In this document: in pieces, positions 51,650 to 59,290 of the stretch
How the letters are laid out: every line of letters begins with the position of its first letter
Position numbering within the stretch: position 1 is the stretch's first letter
DNA from: Chitinophaga niabensis
GTDB taxonomy: Bacteria; Bacteroidota; Bacteroidia; Chitinophagales; Chitinophagaceae
Direction: 5' to 3'
Length of the DNA stretch: 64,000 bases
Assembly: GCF_900129465.1 (NCBI RefSeq)
Contig: NZ_FSRA01000001.1
Coordinates: 2,296,482-2,360,481, forward strand
Notes under the pieces: generated by a model
The model's database searches: none
Told to the model about the DNA's origin: nothing
The model's input: the letters and a program-made list of their open reading frames with translations, nothing else
Program-made: the position numbers and the translations under genes

Positions 51650-53107
51650 ATGTCACCAGTCTTATTATTTACCCTGGTTATCGTTTATTTTCTCCTGTTA
51701 TTGGTGGTGGCCTGGTTCACTTCCCGTAACGCCAACAATGAATCCTTTTTTATCGGGAACCGCGGCTCCAACTGGATGCTCGTGGCTTTCGGGATGATAG
51801 GCACTTCACTCAGCGGCGTAACGTTTGTAAGTGTGCCGGGAACGGTGGGGATCGAATCCTTCTCTTATTTCCAGATCATTATCGGTAACCTGATCGGTTA
51901 TATTGTAGTGGCATATGTACTGCTGCCCATCTATTACAGGATGAACCTTACTTCTATCTACAATTACCTGCAGGTGCGGCTGGGTTTTGCTTCCTATAAA
52001 GTGGGTGCCTCGTTCTTTATTCTATCCCGCATACTCGGTGCCACAGCCAGGTTATACCTGGTGGTGAACATCCTGCATTTTACGATACTGGAACGTTTTG
52101 GCCTGCCCTTCTGGGTTGCAGCCTTTGTGATCCTCCTGATGATCCTGCTGTATACTTTCGAAGGCGGGGTAAAAACCATTGTATGGACGGATACCCTGCA
52201 AACAGCCTGTATGCTGATAGGCCTTGTTGTATGCGTGTTCTACATCCTGAACAACCTGGATATGAGCCTCATGGATGGCACGCAGGCACTGGCAGAAAAA
52301 GGTTATTCCAATATCTTTGTAACAGACCCTGCCAGTAAATATTTCTTTGTGAAACAGATCGTAGCAGGTGCATTCATCTCCATCACCATGACGGGCATGG
52401 ACCAGGAAATGATGCAGAAGAACATCAGCGTAAGAACACTGAAAGATTCTCAGAAGAACATGATGACCTTTGCCGTGATCTTTATGCTGGTAGTATTACT
52501 GTTCCTTTTCCTTGGCGGATTGCTGCAGCTGTTTGCAGAAAGTAAAAACATCGCCGCCCGTGGCGACAGCCTGTTCCCTACCATTGCATTGGAATACATG
52601 CCTGCTGCAGTGTCTATCATCTTTATCATTGCGCTGATCTCTGCACTGTTCCCCAGTGCGGACGGCGCTATTACTGCATTGACCGCATCTTTCTGTATAG
52701 ACATCCTGGGTATTCAGCGGAATGACCATATGCCGGATAAAGAAAAGAAACGTATCCGCCAGATCGTACACCTGTCTTTTGCAGCGCTCTTTTTACTGAT
52801 GGTGATGGTGTTCAAATGGATGAACAATCCGAGCATGATAGGTTTGATCCTGAAGATAGCCGCCTTCACTTATGGGCCGCTGCTGGGGCTTTTTGCCTTT
52901 GGCATCCTCACCAAACGCACGGTAAATGATGCCCTGGTGCCTGTAGTAGTAGTGATTTCACCTATATTGTGCTTTATACTGGATATGTTCCAGTCCAAGA
53001 TCTTCGGTAGTTACCAGATAGGCCTGGAACTACTTTTCATAAATGGTCTTTTAACTTTCATTGGCCTATGGTCAATACCGGGAAAGAAAGAAATTAGTAA
53101 CCCTTAA
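51650..53107 (+). CDS. Sodium:solute symporter (SSS) permease, probable (anhydro)MurNAc importer
   Basis: 485 residues with about 13 hydrophobic helices, SSS family. Typical blocks are FFIGNRGSNWMLVAFGMIGT, SGVTFVSVPGTVG, GATARLYLVVNILHFTIL and FEGGVKTIVWTDTLQTACML. The Na+-coupled family transports sugars, amino acids and sialic acid. Its place between a muropeptide-like hydrolase and murQ suggests MurNAc or anhydro-MurNAc as substrate (inference from context). 29 bp after the hydrolase and 11 bp before murQ. Confidence 0.88.
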   Translation: MSPVLLFTLVIVYFLLLLVVAWFTSRNANNESFFIGNRGSNWMLVAFGMIGTSLSGVTFVSVPGTVGIESFSYFQIIIGNLIGYIVVAYVLLPIYYRMNLTSIYNYLQVRLGFASYKVGASFFILSRILGATARLYLVVNILHFTILERFGLPFWVAAFVILLMILLYTFEGGVKTIVWTDTLQTACMLIGLVVCVFYILNNLDMSLMDGTQALAEKGYSNIFVTDPASKYFFVKQIVAGAFISITMTGMDQEMMQKNISVRTLKDSQKNMMTFAVIFMLVVLLFLFLGGLLQLFAESKNIAARGDSLFPTIALEYMPAAVSIIFIIALISALFPSADGAITALTASFCIDILGIQRNDHMPDKEKKRIRQIVHLSFAALFLLMVMVFKWMNNPSMIGLILKIAAFTYGPLLGLFAFGILTKRTVNDALVPVVVVISPILCFILDMFQSKIFGSYQIGLELLFINGLLTFIGLWSIPGKKEISNP

Positions 53108-53118
53108 TCTGATCGAAT

Positions 53119-53952
53119 ATGAACCCTGATACAAAAAAGCAATTTGTGAAAGTAACAGAGCAGTCTTCCCGCCACCGGCATTTAGAGCAGATGAGCGTGA
53201 AAGAAATACTAACGCACATAAATGAAGAAGATACAGGGGTACCTGCAGCAGTGCAGCAGGCAATCCCCGCCATAGAAGCATTTGTGCTGGCAGCGGCAGA
53301 CAAGATGCTGTCCGGCGGCCGTTTGTTTTACATGGGAGCCGGTACCAGCGGCAGGCTGGGCATCCTGGATGCATCTGAGTGCCCACCCACTTACGGTGTG
53401 CCTTTTGACCTGGTGATAGGGCTCATTGCCGGAGGAGACAGTGCCATCCGCAGGGCAGTGGAAAATGCGGAAGACGATGAAACGCAGGGCTGGAGAGATC
53501 TTCAGCAGTTTAATATTTCAGAGAAAGATGTGGTGGTAGGCATTGCCGCCAGCGGTACTACTCCCTACGTAATAGGTGCATTGCGTAAATGCAGGGAGAA
53601 CGGGATCCTCACGGGCAGTATCTCCTGCAACCCGGGCAGCCCCGTGAGCGATACAGCGGACTTTCCTATAGAAGTAGTGGTAGGGCCTGAATTTGTAACA
53701 GGCAGCACCCGCATGAAAAGTGGCACCGCACAAAAGCTGGTACTGAATATGATCTCTACCTCCCTTATGATACAATTAGGCCGCGTAGAGGATAATAAGA
53801 TGGTGAACATGCAGCTTACCAACGATAAGCTGGTGGACAGAGGTGTAAAAATGCTGATGGAAAGAGCGCATATCAGCGATTATGAAAAAGCAAAACAATT
53901 GCTGGTGGAACATGGCTCCGTGAAGAAGGCACTGATGGCAATCGGTTCTTAA
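53119..53952 (+). CDS. murQ: N-acetylmuramic acid 6-phosphate etherase
   Basis: 277 residues, SIS-domain fold. YMGAGTSGRLGILDASECPP (about 73-92), the conserved GLIAGGDSAIRRAVENAEDD and ASGTTPYVIGALRKCRENG, and GSTRMKSGTAQKLVLNM are MurQ blocks. The enzyme cleaves the lactyl ether of MurNAc-6-P to give GlcNAc-6-P and lactate. It ends the SusCD operon and pairs with AnmK, encoded in the opposite direction at the other end of the locus. Followed by a strong terminator at 53978. Confidence 0.96.
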   Translation: MNPDTKKQFVKVTEQSSRHRHLEQMSVKEILTHINEEDTGVPAAVQQAIPAIEAFVLAAADKMLSGGRLFYMGAGTSGRLGILDASECPPTYGVPFDLVIGLIAGGDSAIRRAVENAEDDETQGWRDLQQFNISEKDVVVGIAASGTTPYVIGALRKCRENGILTGSISCNPGSPVSDTADFPIEVVVGPEFVTGSTRMKSGTAQKLVLNMISTSLMIQLGRVEDNKMVNMQLTNDKLVDRGVKMLMERAHISDYEKAKQLLVEHGSVKKALMAIGS

Positions 53953-53977
53953 TTTGCAAACGCTTACATCAACCAAA

Positions 53978-54011
53978 TAAAAAAAGGGTCCTGGTAATAC
54001 CGGGACCCTTT
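53978..54011. terminator. Bidirectional terminator between murQ and the response regulator
   Basis: AAAGGGTCC with GGACCCTTT plus an inner GGTA/TACC pairing gives a long near-perfect stem, with an A run on the left side and a T run on the right side. Serves the murQ operon and the convergent regulator gene. Confidence 0.85.
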
Positions 54012-54014
54012 CAG

Positions 54015-54644
54015 TTATCTGTTAAAGTACTTGTTCACAGCGTCTGTTCTGCTGCGTACATGCAGCTTCTCGTAAATGTTATGTACGTGCCGGCGGACTG
54101 TTTCAATGCTAATGAATAAATTTCCGGCAATCTCTTTATACAGGAAACCTTTGGACAGTTGGTCCAGGATCTCTTTTTCCCTGGAGGTCAGTGCTTCCAG
54201 GGCGGGATTAGGTTTTGCCTGTTTCTGGAAATAAGCCACCACCCTTCTTGCGATCTGGGAACTCATGGGCGAACCACCATCGTGCAGATCACGAATAGCG
54301 TCCAGTAATTCTCCAGGTGATGTTTTCTTGAGTATATATCCACTGGCACCTGCTTCAAGGGCCATAAAGATCTTGTCGTCATCTTCATAAACCGTCAGCA
54401 TCATGAATTGCATGTCGGGGTATTCAGCTTTCAACCGGATAATACATTCAATTCCATTCATTCCGGGCAGGTTGAAGTCCATCAACACTACATTGGGCAA
54501 CAATTGGGGCACCTTTTCAAGAGCAATTTCTGCATTGTTGAAAGCTCCAATACACGCGTATCCTTCCGAGCCATTGATCAGGAGCTCCATGGCAGACCGG
54601 ATATCATGATTATCTTCAACAATAGCCACAGAGATGATATCCAT
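54015..54644 (-). CDS. NarL/LuxR-type response regulator
   Basis: 209 residues from the ATG at 54644 (MDIISVAIVEDNHDIRSAME), where the receiver domain begins; an ATG 12 codons earlier is possible. The phosphoacceptor is Asp56 in VVLMDFNLPGMNG. The C-terminal LuxR HTH shows LTSREKEILDQLSKGFLYKE (about 146-165) and IETVRRHVHNIYEKLHVRSR. It is the partner of the histidine kinase encoded just upstream on the same strand. Probably controls genes outside the window; no PUL target is obvious. Confidence 0.92.
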   Translation of the reverse strand: MDIISVAIVEDNHDIRSAMELLINGSEGYACIGAFNNAEIALEKVPQLLPNVVLMDFNLPGMNGIECIIRLKAEYPDMQFMMLTVYEDDDKIFMALEAGASGYILKKTSPGELLDAIRDLHDGGSPMSSQIARRVVAYFQKQAKPNPALEALTSREKEILDQLSKGFLYKEIAGNLFISIETVRRHVHNIYEKLHVRSRTDAVNKYFNR

Positions 54645-54728
54645 GCTATTTTGTAGCTTTTTTTTCGAATATACCATCATTTCAGTTTAAAGTCATAACA
54701 CCAAAATGTTATAAAAATCAAATTTAAT

Positions 54729-57700
54729 TTAATTTAATGGTATATCTAAGAAAACTGTTGTACCATCTTGAGAGATAATGTCTGCCTGGCCATTCACCTG
54801 CTGCATCCGCTTCTCTATATTTTTGATGCCGTTGCCGAACAGGCGTACCTTTTCAGGATCGAAGCCCTGCCCGTTATCCTTGATCATGATGGTCATATTT
54901 TTAAAAACTTTTACCTCAATGATAACATCTGTAGCCTTGGAATGCTTCAAAACGTTGTGTAAAGCTTCTTTAACTGCCAGGTAAATGTGCCGGCGGGTAC
55001 CTCCGCTTAATTTAACGTTGGGGATGTTTTCCGGGATAATGAAGTGATGCTGGATATGTGCATGCTCCAGGAAGTCTGCCGCAAAGCTCCGCATATAAGC
55101 AATAAGGTTGGCCAGGGAATCGTTGGAAGAGCTCATCGCCCAGATGATCTCACTCATTTTGTCCACCAGCTCCCCTGCTGCTTCGGAAATGCGTTCTATC
55201 TCTTTCGTTTGCCCGGTATCCTTGATCTTCCGTTTGGCGATCTCGCTCAGCAAACGGATAGTAGACAGGCCGGAACCCAGATCGTCGTGCATATCGCTTG
55301 AAATACGGGCTCTCTCCTGGTCTACTGCCTGTTCCTTTTCCAGCTTCAGCTTCTCGTTCCTGATCTTGTAATCCAGGTAGAGGGCAGAGAAGTAATAAGC
55401 GATACCCAATACCAGCAACAGTAACAGGAACCTGAACCAGAGCGATTGCCAGAACGGGATCCGGATCACGATCTCCAGCGTGGTAGGCACGGTGTTCCAT
55501 ACTTCATCGTTATTACAGGCTTTTACCTTGAAGATGTAATTACCGGGCCGCAGATTGGTATAACGTGCCATGCTCTGATTCCCCGCCATCAGCCAATCTT
55601 CATCTGCTCCTTCCAGCATGTACTGTACTTTGTTCTTGAGGGGATTGGTGAATTCAAGCGGCACATATTCAATAGCGATCGTGTTCTGGTTATACGGCAG
55701 TTCTACTCTTTTTAGCAGTGAAATGGTAGTGTCTGATTTAAAAGGCTTATCCAATACTTCCAGGCGTTTAATGATCACCTGTGGCGTGAAGGGGTTATTC
55801 CTGAAGTTCCGGGGATAAAATCCTGTTACGCCACGGATACCACCGAAGAACAGCTCCCCGTCCATAGACTTGAAGTAGGCGCCGGTATTAAATTCGTTGG
55901 ATTGCAGCCCATCTTCAAAGTTATAGGTCACCAGGTTATCAGAATTCTGTTTGATCTGTGTAAGCCCTTTGTTATGACTGACCCAGATACCATCTTTATC
56001 ATCTAACAGTACCCCATATACGTAATCGCTCACCATACCCGTATAGTCATAGCTGTTATAGTGCGATTTCAGCTTGTATTGTTCCGTAAGGATGAGCAGG
56101 CCTTTGTTAGTGCCTAACAACAGTTCCTTATGCGCGTTCTTATTAATGGATTTGATCTCCAGGTCTTTCAGCTCCAGCGGGATCTTTTCCCATACACTTC
56201 CTTTGGCATCTCTCCAGTAGAGATTAGCCCGGGTGCCTATGTACTGGTTGCCCCAAAAGTCCTCAAAGAAACAGGTAAGCTGCTCTCCGGGGAAACGGTG
56301 AACAATAGCTGCCTTATATCCTTTCTCTGCTTCAGAGAACATCAGCAGATACTCCCCGTAGTTGAAATAGGTTTCGCCATTGGGGCGTTTGCTGATGAAG
56401 GGATAGATATCATCCTGCGCCGGCAGGCCCAATGATTGTAAACGCGGGGTAAGGTCGCGGAACTGTTCTGTTTTAATATCGAACAACCCTATGCTCCCTC
56501 TCACAAAATGCAGCCAGAGGGATTCATAATCTTCCCGGCAAATGCTATGCAGGCTGTTCACCGGGAATTTGCCCGGCGTTGTTTCATTGGAGATCCTTTT
56601 GAGGTACTTCCCTCCTTTCTCATAAATATCCAGCCCATCCTGCAGCAGGCCAACATACAAGCGGCCATCGTCATGTTTATAAACAGCTTTTACAATGTTG
56701 TGGGTGATACGCGGAGAGCGATAGAGAGAGAATACTTTTTTATTGGGTGAATATTTCTTCAGACCATCACCATCTGTTCCTATCCACATATTATCTGCCC
56801 CGTCCCGGTAAAGGGAAATGATCTTGTTGTAGGAGTTGGCCTCGAAGGTATTAAAGCTGGTGATGTGATTCACCACTTCGTGATTGGCTATGCTGTAGAT
56901 CACGATACCGTTATTTCCGCCTATCCAGGCATTCCCTCTGTCGTCCACTTCTATGGCAGTGGGTATGAACAGTTCACCCAGCTCGTTACGGTCCACTATG
57001 GGAAGGTCCGTATACTTATTCCGTTTGGTATCGAAAATGGTGATATGGCCGGCACTGGCCAGCAGCAAAGAATCTCCGTTCAATACTTTCATTACTGCTT
57101 TCTCCGCTAAAGTAGGCAGGCAGAAAGTAGTTAAGCGGGTAGTATGGATATCCATTTTCACCAGTTGCTGGGATTCAAAGGACATCCAGATATTATTGCC
57201 CTGTTTCACCACCGCCTGTGGTACCTTTTTACGCTTTACGATGGCAGGCGGATAGAGGATGATCTTCTTCAGTTCATAAGTGATATTATCCAGGAGGTAT
57301 AATCCTTTCAGCGGACGCCATACCCAGAGGGTCTGCGTGGCTTCATCTTCTCCAAGGATGAGGAACTTGCGGGTAAAATCCCTTTCCGCTTCATTTACAT
57401 AAGTAGTGTCCAGGAAGATAGCGCGGAAAGTGTTCTTATACCGGTCGTACAAGCTAATGCCCAGGTTATGGGACACGAGCATCTGCCGGCGGCTGTCCTG
57501 GTAAAAAGAATGGTTGCGGGTACCCTGCAGGCCAAAGCTTTTAATAATGGCACGCCCCTGCTGGGATACGGAATTATACAGGATGCGCTCTTCCGGTTTT
57601 GCATTAGACCTGTTTTCAGAAGGATTGAAACGGTATTCGTTAAAAACATAGCCATCAAAACGGTTTACCCCATCAAAAGTAGAGATCCAGATAAATCCTT

Positions 57701-57857
57701 CATCTCCCTGGATGATACTGTAAATACTGCTTTGAGACATTCCTTTGTCCACCCCGTATGCGTCAAAATTATACGTCCTGTCCTGTGCAGGAGCAGGTAG
57801 GGCAATGGCGATAAACCATAGGGTAACCAGGATGCCAAGTTGTATTGCTGATCGCAT
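54729..57857 (-). CDS. Propeller-sensor histidine kinase (Reg_prop, Y_Y_Y, HisKA_3)
   Basis: 1042 residues. A signal peptide (LGILVTLWFIAIALPAPAQ) is followed by a periplasmic two-component beta-propeller with Reg_prop repeats (IWISTFDGVNRFDGYVF, MWIGTDGDGLKKYSPNKK, IWVSHNKGLTQIKQN) to about 720, then a Y_Y_Y domain (about 725-790). A single membrane helix (about 798-820) precedes a HisKA_3 domain with His about 854 in SSDMHDDLGSGLSTIRLLSE, and the HATPase ends with IKDNGQGFDPEKV. Unlike HTCS hybrids it lacks a C-terminal receiver and HTH, so the separate NarL regulator downstream is the output. Confidence 0.93.
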   Translation of the reverse strand: MRSAIQLGILVTLWFIAIALPAPAQDRTYNFDAYGVDKGMSQSSIYSIIQGDEGFIWISTFDGVNRFDGYVFNEYRFNPSENRSNAKPEERILYNSVSQQGRAIIKSFGLQGTRNHSFYQDSRRQMLVSHNLGISLYDRYKNTFRAIFLDTTYVNEAERDFTRKFLILGEDEATQTLWVWRPLKGLYLLDNITYELKKIILYPPAIVKRKKVPQAVVKQGNNIWMSFESQQLVKMDIHTTRLTTFCLPTLAEKAVMKVLNGDSLLLASAGHITIFDTKRNKYTDLPIVDRNELGELFIPTAIEVDDRGNAWIGGNNGIVIYSIANHEVVNHITSFNTFEANSYNKIISLYRDGADNMWIGTDGDGLKKYSPNKKVFSLYRSPRITHNIVKAVYKHDDGRLYVGLLQDGLDIYEKGGKYLKRISNETTPGKFPVNSLHSICREDYESLWLHFVRGSIGLFDIKTEQFRDLTPRLQSLGLPAQDDIYPFISKRPNGETYFNYGEYLLMFSEAEKGYKAAIVHRFPGEQLTCFFEDFWGNQYIGTRANLYWRDAKGSVWEKIPLELKDLEIKSINKNAHKELLLGTNKGLLILTEQYKLKSHYNSYDYTGMVSDYVYGVLLDDKDGIWVSHNKGLTQIKQNSDNLVTYNFEDGLQSNEFNTGAYFKSMDGELFFGGIRGVTGFYPRNFRNNPFTPQVIIKRLEVLDKPFKSDTTISLLKRVELPYNQNTIAIEYVPLEFTNPLKNKVQYMLEGADEDWLMAGNQSMARYTNLRPGNYIFKVKACNNDEVWNTVPTTLEIVIRIPFWQSLWFRFLLLLLVLGIAYYFSALYLDYKIRNEKLKLEKEQAVDQERARISSDMHDDLGSGLSTIRLLSEIAKRKIKDTGQTKEIERISEAAGELVDKMSEIIWAMSSSNDSLANLIAYMRSFAADFLEHAHIQHHFIIPENIPNVKLSGGTRRHIYLAVKEALHNVLKHSKATDVIIEVKVFKNMTIMIKDNGQGFDPEKVRLFGNGIKNIEKRMQQVNGQADIISQDGTTVFLDIPLN

Positions 57858-57896
57858 TAATTGGTTATAAAGCTATTAGCTGGTTTACGGTAGATG

Positions 57897-57927
57897 CAAA
57901 TATAGAATTCTGCGCTACACTTTCTAA
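57897..57927 (-). promoter_or_regulatory. Promoter of the histidine kinase gene
   Basis: On the minus strand TTAG (57924-57927; one base off TTTG), 19 bases and TATATTTG (57897-57904; matches TAnnTTTG). The leader before the ATG at 57857 would be about 35-40 nt. Confidence 0.6.
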
Positions 57928-57971
57928 TTTATTCGTATTTTTCTTATATATTATTCTTATAATCATCAGAT

Positions 57972-58997
57972 ATGAAACCTGCTATATTGCTTTTCATCCT
58001 GTTCATGGGAACACATACTTATGCACAAACATCTCCATCGCCTTACAAGATCCGTTCATTAACCACCGCCCCTATTAACAGCATCCGGGGCCTGAGTGTT
58101 GTAACTGATTCCATAGTATGGGTATCCGGTACGCAGGGTAAAGCGGGCAGAAGCACAGATGCGGGCAACTCCTGGGAATGGTATGATATTCCTGGTTGCG
58201 ACACGGTGGATTTCCGGGATATAGAGGCCTTTAACAGTGAGAGGGCCGTAATCGTATCTTCAGGGGAACCGGCCAGGATCTTTCTCACAGTTGATGGCGG
58301 AAAGAACTGGAAACAGACCTATTACAACGATACAAAGGGAATTTTTTTAGACGCCATGGATTTCTGGAATGAGCGGGAAGGTGTGATCATCGGAGACCCC
58401 ATCAATGATCTCTTCACTATCCTCCGTACCAGCAATGGCGGAGAAACCTGGGAACCGATGACGGGGCCTAAAGCATCTGCCGGAGAAGCCTGTTTTGCCG
58501 CCAGCGGCACTACGTTAAGGGTACTGAAAGGCAAAGACTTTGCATTTGCCAGCGGAGGCACCGTATCCCGTTTTTTCCGTTTTAACGGCAATTCCTGGCA
58601 TATTACCGCCTGGCCCGCTACACAGGGGCTCTCTACTACCGGCATCTTTTCCTTTGCCTTTCGGGACGGATCAAATGGTGTTGCCGTAGGAGGAGATTAC
58701 AAGGATGTGATGCAGGAAAACCGCAACTGCCTGATCACCAAAGATGGCGGGCGCACCTGGACGGCCCCGGTACTGGCCCCCCGCGGTTACCGCACGGGGG
58801 TTGAATACCTGGACAGTAAACGGCTGATCGTTACCGGTCCCTTTGGTACAGAGCTTTCAGGGGATGGCGGCAGCACCTGGTTTCCACTGGGTAATGATCC
58901 ACAGGGCTATCACGTAATCCGCAAAGCTAAGAACGGCAGCAGGGTATATATGGCAGGAGGAAAAGGTCGTATAGCGGTACTTGATATAAAGAAATAA
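57972..58997 (+). CDS. Exported Ycf48/BNR-repeat propeller protein
   Basis: 341 residues. Signal peptide MKPAILLFILFMGTHTYA, then repeated BNR/Ycf48-like blades: GRSTDAGNSWEWYDI, FLTVDGGKNWKQTYYN, LRTSNGGETWEPMTG, LITKDGGRTWTAPVL and ELSGDGGSTWFPLGN. These Asp-box blades are seen in photosystem assembly factor Ycf48 homologues and in sialidase-like exported proteins. No catalytic residues of sialidases were recognised. Divergent from the histidine kinase (114 bp apart). Binding function likely, substrate unknown. Confidence 0.88.
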   Translation: MKPAILLFILFMGTHTYAQTSPSPYKIRSLTTAPINSIRGLSVVTDSIVWVSGTQGKAGRSTDAGNSWEWYDIPGCDTVDFRDIEAFNSERAVIVSSGEPARIFLTVDGGKNWKQTYYNDTKGIFLDAMDFWNEREGVIIGDPINDLFTILRTSNGGETWEPMTGPKASAGEACFAASGTTLRVLKGKDFAFASGGTVSRFFRFNGNSWHITAWPATQGLSTTGIFSFAFRDGSNGVAVGGDYKDVMQENRNCLITKDGGRTWTAPVLAPRGYRTGVEYLDSKRLIVTGPFGTELSGDGGSTWFPLGNDPQGYHVIRKAKNGSRVYMAGGKGRIAVLDIKK

Positions 58998-59290
58998 CAG
59001 CCAGGAAAAAGGCGCCCTGGAAAGGAGCGCCTAAATTTTTAATACGCTTATTGTATCACAACCGGAACAATAGGTTAAAGCAAAAAGTACATGTTACCTA
59101 AGTTAACACATATCACTGCAATATTTCAGCGAACTTCGCCAATACTGCATTTTTTATTGTAAAAGCGCCTTTTAGTCCTTTAAATGCAACAAAAAATATA
59201 CTACAACAGTAGATTTTTTCATTAATTTAGATTGATTTAGGCTGTTAAAGGCCCTGGTAACTATTATTGTAATTGAAATAGATCGGCGCG
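58998..59290. other. Intergenic region upstream of the GH31 gene
   Basis: 293 AT-rich bases. A hairpin with arms AGGCGC (59010-59015) and GCGCCT (59027-59032) followed by AAATTTTT is the probable terminator of the Ycf48-like gene. The remainder must contain the promoter of the glucosidase gene. No full promoter consensus and no small gene are visible. Confidence 0.5.
59009..59040 (+). terminator. Terminator after the Ycf48-like gene
   Basis: AGGCGC/GCGCCT stem with extra CC/GG pairing and a one-base bulge, followed by AAATTTTT, 13 bp after the stop. Confidence 0.7.
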
